64,000 bases of DNA, taken from the NCBI RefSeq assembly GCF_000204055.1, contig NW_006768789.1, positions 259,692 through 323,691 of the forward strand. Direction: 5' to 3'. The notes under the pieces were generated by a model. The model ran no database searches. It saw only the letters and a program-made list of their open reading frames with translations, and was not told the origin of the DNA. The DNA is from Melampsora larici-populina 98AG31. Taxonomy: Eukaryota > Basidiomycota > Pucciniomycetes > Pucciniales > Melampsoraceae. Shown piece after piece: positions 33,530 through 45,159 of the stretch. The position numbers were made by a program, and so were the translations under genes. The first letter of the stretch is position 1. Each line of letters begins with the position of its first letter.

Positions 33530-34810
33530 CTGATGACCTGCAAAGGAAGCACAAGTAAATACAAGTATTTGAGTGGGTAGCAAAGACAGGACAAGTATGT
33601 GAATGTGAGGATGCCAGTGGGCAGCAAAGACAGGACAAGTAAAGAGTAAAGTAAAGAGTATTTGAGTGGTTGGTCAAGATGACTGAAGCAAATTTTGAGT
33701 ACAGCTATTTCATGATATGTTGGACATTGAGAAACAGATAATGAAGCTTTTATTACCTTGAAGTAGATTAAACTTCAAAATTCACCAATGAAAAACAGAC
33801 GATACAGTGGTTTAGTATCTGATCAATGACAAAATACTTTGACTTTTCCTGTCTTTACTGACTACCAAGATACTTATAAGCTTAACTAAACCTTTCTTCT
33901 GAAACGGCCATATCTGCTCTCAAAGAAGATCTTATGACTAGAACCCTGGGTTTGGTCTGAGCACATGAACAGTTGAATCATGTTTGTTTGAAAGCTTGTT
34001 TTGAGGGTTCTAAACATCAGCAAACCTCAGAAAAAAATCAGAAGAGCTCCTGTGAGTTCTTATGTGTCACCTCACCACTTTTGGTATGTCAAAAGTTATT
34101 GATTTCAAGAAAATTATATAGACTTGAAGATCAAATGATTTTGAGTGGTTCAAGTACACATATAGGCCCAGTAATGTAGGATAGAACAAAACCTAGATTT
34201 ACAAAACCTTAACACCTGATCAACCATATTACTTTGTTCAAAAAAATTGGTGTTAAAACTGGCATGAGCAATGTGTAAGAAGAACTTATCACAAGCTCTA
34301 TTCAATTTATTTTGTAAGGTTGTATATTGTTTAGATCCCTCAAAACCAGCTTTCAAACAAAACTCACGTGAAGAACTTGTTATGATCAGGCCAAAGCCCA
34401 CGGTTTGGTCATAAGCCCTTCTTTAACAATACAGTCAACTCCCTCTAAGTTGATATCCCTGTAAGTGCATAATTCTCTATGTGCATAGGATCTTTTGCCA
34501 CCAAAAAATGGGTTTTCCAACCAAAATGAGGTCTATAAGTGCATATTCCTTTAAGTGGATGAGAAAACCACCCCCCCCAAGCTGTATGTAATTAGAGGGA
34601 GTTGACTAGGTGTGGTTGTGTTGAAAGAGGAGTTTAGTTAAGCTTACCAAGTTACTTGAGTTTTGTTTGTACAGCTTTGCCAGCCATTGGGATACTTGGA
34701 TTCACTTTGTCTGTCTTTTCCAACCACTGGAATACTTGGATTTTAATTTCTTGTCTTTGTTGAGCACTGGATTACTTGGATTTGATTTTCTTGTCTATGT
34801 TGACCACTTC
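33530..34810. repeat. inverted pair of ~50-57 bp minisatellites
   Basis: At 34660-34810 about three units run in tandem, built around ACTGGAATACTTGGATTT and TTCTTGTCTTTGTTGA. At 33530-33690 the same type of unit (CTTGTCCTGTCTTTGCTG, CCCACT) occurs on the opposite strand. The two arrays face each other across about 1 kb, so they could be arms of an old element. Confidence 0.5.
34432..34608. mobile_element. pogo/Fot1-like MITE
   Basis: A 177-bp element. The left end reads TA, then CAGTCAACTCCCTCTAA. The right end reads TTAGAGGGAGTTGACT, its reverse complement apart from the last base. CAGTCAACTCCCTCTAA is typical of pogo-type Tc1/mariner ends, and TA precedes it. It has no coding capacity. Confidence 0.7.
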
Positions 34811-34974
34811 AATACTCATGTTTGATTGTTACCCATATAGCTCTCTCTATACAAGTGAAAATTTGGCTTTAGGTTTACCAATCAGCACATACAATCTTTG
34901 GTTCATGCAGATAGGCTTAGGAAAAACCTACATTTATCCCAAACAGATGGTTTCTCACACTTACCTATGATGGT

Positions 34975-35180
34975 GGGCGCTGGAAACCTGCTTTCACATG
35001 GGTATTGCAACATTTAGGCGCCCTGAAATGACGACTACATCCACCAAGTCTATGTAGGAACTGAGATCTGGCGCCTAGATGTTGAAATACCCATGTAGAT
35101 GCTGGATTTCTGGTGACTGCATGTTGAAATACCCATGTAGGTGCTGGATTTCTGTGGCTACATGTGCTTTCCAAATGTAG
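34975..35180. repeat. short tandem repeat, about 40 bp unit
   Basis: Diverged units share GTTGAAATACCCATGTAG and TGCTGGATTTCTG, separated by short variable stretches. A 69-codon minus-strand frame here simply reads the repeat and is not taken as a gene. Confidence 0.55.
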
Positions 35181-35368
35181 GCCTCAATTTTCAACGTCTG
35201 CCTAGGTTTCTGAACCTGTAGGATCCAGAAATAAGGCACCTATATGTCTATAAAAACTAAATTTGGACAGGCAGGCAGCCTTTTGAGGAATTCCCATGTG
35301 TAGGTGCTCCTTTGGAGCACCTATGCAGGCGCTGCCAACAAGAAGCAAATAGCAAGATTCTATTAATA

Positions 35369-35558
35369 TAGTGTTACACAAACTTTAACACCCAACCTAA
35401 AAACCCTTGCACAAAACCCATGACAACCCAATTGTTTCTTTGGTTTTGTCCAACAGAGAAGTGGATTACCAATGGACAAAACCCCAAAAACATTCAGGTT
35501 GTCATGGGTTTTGTCCATGGGATTTTAGGTTGAGTGTTCAAGTTTGTGTACCGCAATT
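35369..35558. mobile_element. palindromic MITE, about 190 bp
   Basis: The left arm has ACACAAACTTTAACACCCAA, and the right arm in reverse complement has ACACAAACTTGAACACTCAA. The complementarity continues through AACCTAAAA and ACAAAACCCATGACAACC, so nearly the whole element can fold on itself. Ends resemble those of the larger foldback element at 42003-42928 (GTGTACAAACC, ACAACCCAAC). TA steps flank it. Confidence 0.65.
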
Positions 35559-36212
35559 ATACATGTGGAATATATGTAGAATAGTAAAATCATTCTGATG
35601 TATGACATATTTATGCAAGTTCATGATTTCTTGACCTCTATGTGATCAATGATTCTTCCACTGAACTTGATTCAACTCTCTTGAGTTGTGTAGAATACCT
35701 TCAAATATTTATAGCAACATTATTATCTCATAAAGTAAGGCAGACTGACATTTATATAATTAGTTGCTTGATCAAAAGGATGAAACCAAGGAATGGTAGT
35801 TGGAATAAGATATTATAATAGTAGGTAGGAGTGGGATTGAAGCCTTGCTTTAGACCTTCATCAAGATGGGTTTTTATGTGAAGGTTGAACGTGGTGATCT
35901 TTGATTATTGAGAGCTTGCACCGTTTTTTTTTTTTAAAGTGTATTTTTGCTTTATAGAGCTTGCACCTTGAATCTTCATGAGGCAGTGTGCGGGAGGGCC
36001 CAGAGATAAAAGTCCGAGTCGGTCCCGATCAACACAACTGATATGTAATTCGAGTATTGATTGAACTGTTTACAACTCATCGACAATCGCACCACTCAAC
36101 TTCAACTCCAACAGCAACAAGCTCACCTTCAAATCGAACACGTCAAAGAATTCCAAAACCCTTGATCGCACCACTCCAACACATCTCAACCGAAGTAAAC
36201 CATCAAAAGATC

Positions 36213-37279
36213 ATGACCGATCCAAAAGAAGAAGTTCAAGAAGTAGAAAACCAAGACCAAGGTGCAAGTCCAAGTAAGTAAGTTTTATATATAACTTTCA
36301 AACAACCCCAACCGAAAAAAAAAGTATCAAATCAAACCAAATTAACCAAATTTCGTTTCTTGGATTTGATTTGTTAGATGAACAATTACTTTTTGCTGCA
36401 AAACAAGATTTAGATGAATTGTTTTATGAATTAGAATCAAAAGGTGGTTATGATATAAATTTTGCAGATGGGGTATGTTGAAAACTTCTTTTTCTACAAC
36501 TCGATTAGGAAGAAAAAAATGACAGAACACTCCAAGATTGATGGTTTCATGAATTCATGTTTGTTTGCTTTTTTGGCTTTCTTTGTGATCGGTGATATTT
36601 CTTTCGGGGTTTTCGCAAAACCTTCAGTTAGGTAATACAGCTCTACACTATGCGTAAGTTTTTCTTTCCAAACACCCAAAAAAAGCCCTTCCAAAAAAGA
36701 ACCATCATCAAAACATCTAAGCATCAAACCGATTCTCTTTTCCATCCCGAATTAAATTTATCAATCAAAAAAAGTGTGATAAATTGTTCACCAACAGTTT
36801 TAGAATTGATTTTAGAACATGAAGGTACAGATGTTGATTTATTAAACTTTCAAGGTTTAACTCCTTTACATGCTTCAATTCAAATCTCAAATCCAAACCA
36901 TCGGTTATTAATTTCAAAATCTTTAATTGAAGCAGGATCCAATCCAACGTAAGACTTTTCTTTTTTCTTTTTGAAAAAAGAATCCAATATTCACCTCTAC
37001 TCTACTTTGGTGTCTTTTTCTTTTGTTGTCGGGCGGGGGGGATGTTGGTGGGTTGGTTGGTTGGTTTATAGAATTAAAAATAAATTTCATCAAACTCCAT
37101 TAGAAATGTTAAATTCATTAACATCAAATACAAAGAATGAAGAAGATGAAGAATTAAAAAGATGTTTAACAAATGCAGAAGCTGAATTAAGTTTAGATGA
37201 AACTGATTTGGTTTTAGATGAAGATGAAGTAATTGATGAAAATGATCAATCTGATCTTGGTTCTTCTAATTCTGATTAA
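36213..37279 (+). CDS. small ankyrin-repeat protein with acidic tail
   Basis: Five exons (36213-36273, 36378-36472, 36628-36653, 36775-36948, 37072-37279) join in frame to 187 residues. The frame is open upstream to 36057, so an earlier start is possible. Two to three ankyrin repeats are visible. The first includes D-I-N-F-A-D-G-L-G-N-T-A-L-H-Y-A, rebuilt across two introns. The second is D-V-D-L-L-N-F-Q-G-L-T-P-L-H-A-S. A third, degenerate, has Q-T-P-L-E-M-L. The last ~45 residues are strongly acidic. This layout resembles fungal ankyrin proteins such as yeast YCR051W, which act in cytoplasm or nucleus by protein binding. That assignment is from general shape only. The 26-base third exon is short but encodes the repeat core. 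Confidence 0.82.
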
Positions 37280-37812
37280 GAAAAAAAAACAACATCATCC
37301 TTTTCAAGTCGCTTCTCTTTTTTCCTCGAGCTCTCTTGGTACTCTAGTCTTGTTGTAAAAGGATCTTTTGGTTTCAAAGGTGTTTGATGGTATTTGTTAG
37401 TTGTTTATATTTCAAATCATTTCATGTTGTGCATCACATTCAAGTGCTTGGGTTGAATTCCAATGTTGATCAAAGTTTGCAAAAGCCATTCATTCATTCA
37501 GTTTGGGTAGATCTTCAAAGTGCAGTTGTTTGATCCTCAATTTATAACTCAAACAATTCAAGCATCAATGGTATATGAGTGACGGAAGAATGCTATGGCA
37601 AAACGAGTTCAGAGACTTTACTGTATATGAACTTTAATTAAACAGTACCACAAAAAAAGACAGAAACACAAACTCCTAATGATGACGAAATGAAAACCTC
37701 TCAAAACTTTTCCAATCCCAATGAAACGATTTTTTTGTTTGAAAAAGACACAATCTTTGTATGACAGACATGATCAAATACAATAACAAATCATATAAGG
37801 TGAGCTTTTTGT
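37280..37812. other. intergenic between convergent genes
   Basis: 3' regions of the ankyrin gene (plus) and the Aly/REF gene (minus). No gene was seen. Confidence 0.6.
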
Positions 37813-39638
37813 TTATTCTGACATTTGAACATCTCCTAAATTCTTAGATTCTGTACTTTTTGAATTACTTTGAGGTGTAGTATCCATAAATGCTTCAAGT
37901 TCTTTGTCTAAATCTTTAGCACTCTTCATTCCAGATCTACCTCCTCCTCTATTTCGATCAATTCCGCCACCTCTCATCTCTCTTCCACGATGAGAAGGTC
38001 CATTAGATGACCAAATCGGTCCATGCCCATGTCCATGTTGATGATGATCTCTTGAACCTCTACTTGATCGGAAATCTCTTACACCAGATCCTCTAGGTCC
38101 AGTGGGTGGGAATGAAGACCTTGAGTTCTTGAATCGATCATTCTCGTACGGTGATGGGTTAACTCTTTTGATTGAGCTAAAACGAAAGAAAATATCAACA
38201 TCGGAGACGGTAAGATGACTGGAATAAGGAGCATCAATGTGCCTACCGATCTTGATGAATCCGACCAAGAAGACCCGAGGCTTTATTCGGAAGCGAGCCA
38301 GCAGCTCTGTTGGGTACCAAACCTAGTGATGAGCAAACCCAAAGAGGCATACCGAATTCGTATCGTAATCCAATCGGTTGACCTAATGAAGAGGTGAAGA
38401 ACATCAGAGGATCAGTAAACAAACATCAGATCGTAACAAAGATCGAGTAAAGTAGATCAAAACACACCCTTGGCAGAAGCTCCATTGAAAGCTTTGATGG
38501 CATCGGCGGCATGACTTTCACTATGATAGGAAATGAAAGCCAGGCCTTCAGTCGCACGACCTGACTGATCAAACTGTTGTTTTGGAGGATTAAGTCAAGC
38601 ATATATTAGCCAAATTGATGATGGTGGGATGAAGATAAACAGAGATGAGGAAGAGGAAAGGAAGGGAAAAAGAAATCAAACATACCTGTTCAGATGATAA
38701 ACATACAAAAAGGTAGTAAGTATAATGATAACGATTTGATCATGATCTTGAGAATAGCTTCTGGAATTATAGTTGTGTACATCTTTTTTGCAAGTTCAAT
38801 CGAGTATACGAATTCCAATAGAAAAATTAATCTGTAGAGAAAGTCTCTCAAGATATGCGACCTAACACAATTCGATTCGTTGAATGAGATACACTTTTCA
38901 TCCCTCTTGAAAGATTCGAGGAGACTTCAGAATCGTATAAGAAATGTAGATCGAAGGGGTGCGAGGTGTATGCCGTAAAAGAAGAATGGATATCAAAAGA
39001 CCAAGAGAAGTGAAGCGACTCATTGAGATTCGAGAAATTAGAGAACTCAACCGAGTGGAAAGTACTATTTTGATATTTGATTCAGATTAAGAACACTGAA
39101 AAGGTTGAAAGGTCTAAGGAGAGAAAGAGAAAAGCGATAGATCCAATCTTTGAAAGAAATTGAACTTTAAGATGAAAACTTTCAAATATCGCGTACTTTG
39201 ATTACTGGTCCTCGATCGATTTTACCAATTTGTCCGAAGAGAGCCTGAAATAAGAAAAGAGCATTCACGAGATAAACGGTAAGTTAGCATCTCATTGGTT
39301 TCTAAGAAAAATAACAGCTGGTTTACCTCTAGCTCTGCTTCGCTAACATCATAATGAAGGTTAGTGATTAAAAGTGCAGGAGATCTAGCTTCATCGATCA
39401 CAATTGATTCCTTGATAGGTTGAGCATCAAAAAGGTCATGCTTCCAACTATCGCTAGTCTATTCATTCAAAAAAGAGTTTGATGAGTGTTTTGAATTGAT
39501 TCGTTGATCGTTTGATTGTGATTGAAAACTTACTTCGTTGATTCTATTCTTGCCAAAGATTGGTTTTTGGTTTGGATGTGAACCAACTTCTCTTGATTTT
39601 TTAATTTCGCCCAAACTACGATTTAAGAGTGAAGCCAT
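37813..39638 (-). CDS. Aly/REF-type RNA-export adaptor (THO complex subunit 4, Yra1-like)
   Basis: Seven exons on the minus strand (39638-39534, 39458-39327, 39244-39197, 38573-38468, 38382-38353, 38322-38247, 38176-37813) join in frame to 286 residues. The protein couples splicing and transcription to mRNA export by binding RNA, UAP56/Sub2 and the export receptor in the nucleus. The N-terminus has a short UAP56-binding-type motif (R-S-L-G-E-I). One RRM spans about residues 60-130: RNP2 is L-L-I-T-N-L at 64-69 and RNP1 is like E-G-L-A-F-I-S-Y near 104-111. An R/G/H-rich region follows, then the C-terminal box K-D-L-D-K-E-L-E-A-F-M typical of the family. The intron between exons 3 and 4 is about 620 bases, long for this genome. 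Confidence 0.88.
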
Positions 39639-40345
39639 TCTTTTATATTCGAGACTTTCTTGTTGTTTTCGTTGTTGATAGAGATAATATATGGTCAAGA
39701 GATGATATGGTAAAGAGATGGTTTGGGTGTTTAGAATTTGATTTTTTGTTTCCATTTCAAATCTTAATGGGCGAGGTCTAAGTTCTGATACTGGGTGCAC
39801 GGTGCAGATTCCGTCACGGCACGCACAGGACCTGAAAGGGCACGTCTCAATCTGTTTAACATCAAATATTCAAGACGCCACTCTACTTCCCCCAAAGCTG
39901 ATAAGGCGCAGTGACCAAGGGAAATTGATTATCAAGATCTTATCAAGGTCCCAAGGCTGAGAAGATCATGATAGTGTGGCTCATTTTCTCGAAAATCACA
40001 AAATTGACTCAGGATTTGGCGAGACCATTGGATGTAAAGATCAAAGCCAAGAGGACTTTATCACTACTTGTGTGCTCCCATTTTCTAGTTGATACATAGT
40101 AAACTTCCTCAGTAATTACAAATCTCCACATAACTGCGCCCAAGCTAAAACACACTTTGATTTCGATTGATGACTGCGGACTCTAATTTTCACAACCTAT
40201 CTCAGACTCTGGTAATCTCAAAAAGGATTAAACAGAGCACAAGAAGAAGATGAAGTCAGTGTCCTTAGTGAAACGATATGAGTCAAAGGTCTCTCAAGTA
40301 CGTGCTTGTTCACCTGTTATCCCTTCGTGTTTTCAGTCTTACCAC
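39639..40345. other. intergenic
   Basis: Divergent or terminator space between the Aly/REF gene start and the next minus-strand gene end. No gene was seen. GC content is higher around 39780-39850. Confidence 0.45.
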
Positions 40346-41744
40346 TCAGTCTGACCAGTAGTAGTAATTCTCGATACCAGGCCCACCGATTTGGTATCCA
40401 CCATCAAAACGTTGCCAAGTTCCAGTGTCGTTGGGGTCATAATCCGATTCATGATAATGCCAACTCTCTTCATTTTCTATGTTACCCAATTCGGACGTAG
40501 AGGCTAGCTGTTCATCAATCTGTTCCTCAATCTGTTCTACTGTCTTGAGTTTGTCGACGGGGAGTTCAGATGGTTTTCTATCCTCTAGAATTGGACCCTG
40601 ATTTGATTTTTGCATAGGATCTTTATGCTTTGAGTTTTGATTGATTTCATCTCCAAAGAGTTCTTCAAAACTTTTAACAAGTTTGATTCCCAGAATATAA
40701 TCACCTTGGCCGAATGCATTTTGAATTTGTTTTGCTAACAGCTCTTTCTCGGTTGGCTTTATGTCGAGTTCTTCATCTGATTCGAGTTTTACCATTTGGG
40801 CTTCATTGATGGTGGGGTTACTTCGTTGAGATTTCCCTGGTTGAAATTGGACAGAGAGGTCTGTATCAATTACTTGTTATTCCACTATCTTTCATCATCA
40901 CTCGATTGACCAACGAGTAACCACAGAAAATCTATTATCAAAATAGGTACTTACGATTTGGATGAGCTAGTAGATCTTTAGAGACTCGTCTCTTCTGTGA
41001 GCTGCTCCCCTCTATTCGCATTCCTGCTTCTTGTTCTGGTACCTCTTTCTTGCATGTGTCGACTGTTTTTGCTTCGTCGTCGTGATTGGTTTTATGGGTG
41101 TTAGTGGTAGGATGACTTCGTTTAAATTTCACTGGGCAAATTTAAATAGAGAAATTGGTGTCAGTTATTTCATCATGATTATACTCTTTTCAGGTTTACT
41201 TCTACTTTGAAGTAAGGCGGTCGATTACCAGTTGATAGCCCGCCGGGCAACCACAGAAGATTGGGCATCATATGATGGGAATGGGCACTTACTATTTGAT
41301 AGAATTCTTAGCTCTTCAGTACCCGATTCCGTGCTCTTTCTCTTCTCCTTCCTACTCCCTTCTGCTCTCATTTCTTTTTTGTGTCCTACTGATTTCTTCA
41401 TTTGGCCAAGTGGTTTCGCTTTGTCTTCGTGGTTGTATTGTTCGGGATTAGTGGTAGATTTACTTCCTGGAGAGTTTCCTGGTTGAAGTTCAGGTAAAAA
41501 ATATATATCAATCAATATTCTTCGTCATTTTTCGATTATCACACACTCTTGAGCTTTACTTCAATTTGGATTTGGACCGCCAGATTTCTTACTGCATACT
41601 CGACAATCATAGGAAATGACTACTCACGATTAGGAATAATTATTGTTGTATCTTCAGTACTCGGCTCGGCTCCAAGCTCTGTTTTTTCTTTTTGCTGCTC
41701 GTCTGCTTGCCTTGGCGTATCCTCAAGTTCGGTGGCTACTGTAC
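40346..41744 (-). CDS. hydrophilic protein built from duplicated phase-1 exons (5' end unresolved)
   Basis: Four minus-strand exons fit in frame: 41744-41628, 41478-41293, 41131-40955 and 40836-40346. All introns are phase 1. The second and third exons are diverged copies of each other (S-T-T-N or P-T-T-N start, N-H-E-D or N-H-D-D, then a K-K-E...E-G-S basic block). The last exon begins with the same S-N-P-T-I-N block. Together they give at least 323 residues. The first exon with the start codon could not be fixed. The ATG near 41806 would need a 24-base intron, which is too short. The protein is charged and disordered. The C-terminus ends in a Y/W/G-rich stretch (I-E-N-Y-Y-Y-W-S-D). No known domain. 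Confidence 0.6.
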
Positions 41745-42002
41745 CTGTGAATTATTATTTCGTGATACCATCGGTTGTTGACATAATCTCAGTCCGTTGC
41801 TTGCACAAAGATGTGCCAAAAAAAACAGCGGAGTTGGGAGTATATTTGTTCAGCAGTCGTCTTCCAATTTGAAGCTTCTTTTTGGAATCCCAATGTGCGG
41901 TAGGCGTGGCGCGCTTGGCGTGCCAAAAGGCGCCCACGGGTATAAAGTTTGAGTGGGGAACAGTCCTGTTTCAGCTCGACTCCATAATTAGTTTTTGTGC
42001 AT

Positions 42003-42928
42003 TAGCGGTGTACAAACCTACAACCCAACATGAAAACCCATGAAAAAAACCCATGAAAACCCAACTTCTTCATGGGTTTTTTTCATGGGTTTTTTCACAT
42101 GGGTCAAAATCGTCTAGATCTCACCACCCGTTTGTTGAAAAAAACAGTTGTGTTCGATATATGTAGACTCAACCAACCCCACCCCTTCTTGGTCAACGCA
42201 ACACACCCAATAACACAAATCCTTACAAAATAAACATATGCTGCTTGTCTAAATACCTGATGTATGCTGATTTCAAAGTTTCCCTCTCTTCGGTTTGTTT
42301 CAACCTTTGCAATTTGAAGAATTCAAAAGCGATCGTTTTATTTCAAACGATCGCACAATGTATCGTTTTACTTCAAACAAAAACTGATCTGAATTGCCTT
42401 TCAGACCTTTGACATGAGACTCTTGAAATGAAGACATCGTTTTCAATAAAAAAACATATCGTTTCATCTCAAAAAGAAACTGTTGAAGTTGGCTTCTAAG
42501 ACTTTGAGATGATACTTCTAAAGCGAAGATATTGTTTTCAGTCAAATGCAAACGAGATCGTTTTGTTTCAAAAAAGCACAAGATATCGTTTTATTTCAAA
42601 CAAAAAGAGATGAAACTTTCAAAACTAAAATTTCCTTGAAGTAGTGTGAGATTCAAATCAAGAAAAACCTTTATCGATACAAAAAGCGCGGTGGTTGAGC
42701 TGGATGCAAAAAAGAGAGATGTGGAGTAAAGTTAAGGCCTCAAGTGATGACAAGAGCAGCGTGTGGCCTGTGACTCAACTTTCAAGACATGTTTTAGGAG
42801 TTGGGGCGTTCAAACCTTTCCAGGGCAACCCATGAAAAAAACCCGTCAGAAAAACCCATGAAGAAGTTGGGTTTTCATGGGTTTTTTTCATGGGTTTTCA
42901 TGTTGGGTTGTAGGTTTGTACACCGCTA
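42003..42928. mobile_element. foldback element with 79-bp perfect inverted repeats
   Basis: The left arm begins TAGCGGTGTACAAACCTACA. The right arm ends in its reverse complement and matches for 79 bases without a difference. Each arm is itself partly palindromic around CCCATGAAAAAAACCCATG. The identical arms suggest recent activity. The middle (about 42300-42610) is a tandem repeat rather than a gene. Candidate target duplications are TA, or the longer similar words TTAGTTTTTGT and TTACTTTTTGT just outside. Confidence 0.8.
42300..42610. repeat. tandem repeat inside the foldback element, about 100-110 bp unit
   Basis: About three diverged units carry ATCGTTTTATTTCAAA or ATCGTTTCATCTCAAA, followed by a CTTTGA(C/G)ATGA block and a GAAGA(C/T)AT block. 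No frame spans the units. Confidence 0.55.
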
Positions 42929-44199
42929 TTACTTTTTGTCCAGCTGTCGATGGACACGAACCTATATTCGAGTTGCCGAGTTTCAATCATTAATGAAGAT
43001 CTCCATCATCTCCTTATAAGTGCCAGAGGTTTCTCACCCGTGCTAGCACCATTTCCGACTCCAATTTGGGTGTTCAACCGCGGTCACATCGAGTTAATTG
43101 AAATTGCATCAAGTCTTTATTAAAGGTCGAGTTTGTAAACATGGACCTGCCCGCTTGTTTACATACCCTAATCAGGAAAACTGATGGTATGAATCACGAT
43201 GCCAAAGCTCAATCCCACCGAGGGTCGTTTGAACTTTGACCTCGATGGCCACAAATTCAACAGCTGCGCTGTGGTTAGCTCAAGCTCTTCTCCAATCAGT
43301 TCCCATTTAGCAATACCATGATGGAAGAAAAAATGCCACGATCAGATTGGAAGTCATGGTTTCGATCGGAAATCAAGACGCGCGAGCTCCATCTTGCTTT
43401 GAGCTCAATTCATGTTGCGAGCGTTTCCAAGAGTTAAACACAGGCTACCGTTTGATCTCAAAGCGATTGCAACAACCAAGTTAGCTGGATTTGCGTAAAA
43501 CCTTCAGCGCAGAGGGATCAACTCTGTTATAATGAGTCCGCTGGAGATGTCTCTGGAAGACAAGTGAACCGAAAGAGAAATTGGAGCAGGCGATAACTTG
43601 CCACCTTGATGAAATGCATTCCTATGCCCAAAGATGAACCATGCTAAACATCCGAGGAGAACTGAGCGCACAAGGATGAATATTCCGAACTATGTGTGAC
43701 CAAATTTGCAGCTCAAGTCTGAAATGTTGACCTTTCTTGATATCAAAAGGAAAAAAAATCATCTTAATTCAAACAAATGAATATCTTTCATGAAGCTTTA
43801 TAACCTGCCTAAGAATCGATTCGGGGTAATCTGTCTCGAGCATCGAACCACTAGGGCAAGAAATCTCGCAAGGATCAGATTCTTCTTCCCAAACTTTATG
43901 CATTGACTCATATTGCCCACAACTCCATGCACTGACTGAGTGATATCTTGAGCGTAGCTTGGATTCACGAGTTACAAAGTTTATGATCTTCACTGACCTA
44001 CTTTCGCTTTCACACTTTCATCCCTTATTTTTTGGGACACTTTACGATTTTTGGTGATACAATATCCTCTTCCAAGTCTCAAAGACACGGATGAGCTTGC
44101 ATTGTGAGTTCAGATTCATCGAAAGACTTGAATGGAGAATGGTGACCAAACTTGGCAATGGCCCAGATGACTGACGAGTTTGTATTTTAGCCGGCTGCC
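42929..44199. other. intergenic
   Basis: No firm gene. A 74-codon minus-strand frame (43769-43993) is cysteine-containing but unsupported. The region has a more mixed base composition than the other spacers. The last ~200 bases before 44200 contain a TTTTAG acceptor-like site, so a 5' leader intron is possible. Confidence 0.45.
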
Positions 44200-45159
44200 A
44201 TGAATTTCCAGAGGACTCTCATTGCTTTTCTTCTACGAAGGCGCAAAGGTAGTCGACGCCCACCCACTCCGGTCCCCCAAGTGCCGATGCTAGACGAAGA
44301 AGATGGCGAGTGGGACTTTCTTCAACATGAAAGAGATGGACCCTACTGTGATGATCCGACCTCGAATGAAGCCAACAAGAATCGGTTTGAATGGCTCGCC
44401 AAGGCAGCAAATAAGCTGAGAGGTTCCTCAATTGATACCGGCCTCAAACGCTCGAAAGGCTTCAAGCTCGCGAGGAATACTAATCCTTCTGAACCGTGTG
44501 ACAGCGAACCGTCGCCATTGAGCTCACTTGAACTTGAATCCACCGTCACGCAACCAAAGCTACTTCCCAGGGACTGTAGGCGACGTTCAACTGGCTCGCA
44601 CTCAGCTCAGGACATTAGCTGGGCTATCAATTTCAAGCCTTACGACACTCATCGTCTGGAAAATGACTTGCTTTCGGGCCCCGCCTCAAGTTCATCTACA
44701 GTCCAACAACAGGTCGATCTCAAGAACAGTGATGATCTCGAAGATCGGCAAGATCCAACGCCCATTCAACCCGGCTCAATTTCTCATCATACTCATGCGC
44801 ACCATGCCCCACAACAAAGCTCAAAGTTCGAGCTGCGAAAAGTTCAGTTCTTCGACATTAACCTTCGTGCTGGCTTCAATGCGCCCAACTACCCCATGCT
44901 ACGATACAATCATCGCAAGCATTCATCAGATCTAAGTAATATAAACCTTCCTAGTGATCTTTCAACTTGTTGGCGGAATCCGGGTTCAGAATCGAGTGGT
45001 ACAATCAAGTCGACTATGACCTCAAGCATGATCTCTACATTTTCATCCCTACATACCTCTTCGATAACGGATCCGAGCGGTGACGAAGAAGAATTACAAG
45101 ATTGCTTTGACACAGAACCAAACTTCCAAGAGAGCTTACATCAAAGGATCATCTCGTAA
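44200..45159 (+). CDS. unknown protein, 319 residues
   Basis: Single open exon starting with a hydrophobic then highly basic N-terminus (about residues 1-20, ending in L-R-R-R-K), followed by a proline-rich and acidic stretch. The rest is serine-rich with no repeats. A histidine-rich patch lies near 197-203 and an F-F-D-I-N-L-R-A-G-F-N segment near 218. No domain is recognised. GC content and codon use are more balanced than in the spacers, which supports coding. The N-terminus could be a mitochondrial or nuclear signal. A further 5' exon cannot be excluded. Confidence 0.62.
   Translation: MNFQRTLIAFLLRRRKGSRRPPTPVPQVPMLDEEDGEWDFLQHERDGPYCDDPTSNEANKNRFEWLAKAANKLRGSSIDTGLKRSKGFKLARNTNPSEPCDSEPSPLSSLELESTVTQPKLLPRDCRRRSTGSHSAQDISWAINFKPYDTHRLENDLLSGPASSSSTVQQQVDLKNSDDLEDRQDPTPIQPGSISHHTHAHHAPQQSSKFELRKVQFFDINLRAGFNAPNYPMLRYNHRKHSSDLSNINLPSDLSTCWRNPGSESSGTIKSTMTSSMISTFSSLHTSSITDPSGDEEELQDCFDTEPNFQESLHQRIIS

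Larger units (their letters stand above)
32840..36212. other. intergenic, dense in MITEs and minisatellites
   Basis: About 3.4 kb without a credible gene. It includes a T-rich region (32940-33180), an inverted pair of minisatellites (33530-33690 and 34660-34810), a pogo-like MITE (34432-34608), a 40-bp tandem repeat (about 34975-35180) and a palindromic MITE (35369-35558), each listed where supported. Confidence 0.5.

Noticed and set aside
33442..33677. Overlapping minus-strand ORFs with repeated C-L-C-C or Y-L-S-C-L-C words
   Set aside because: They read through a minisatellite. The repetition is at DNA level.
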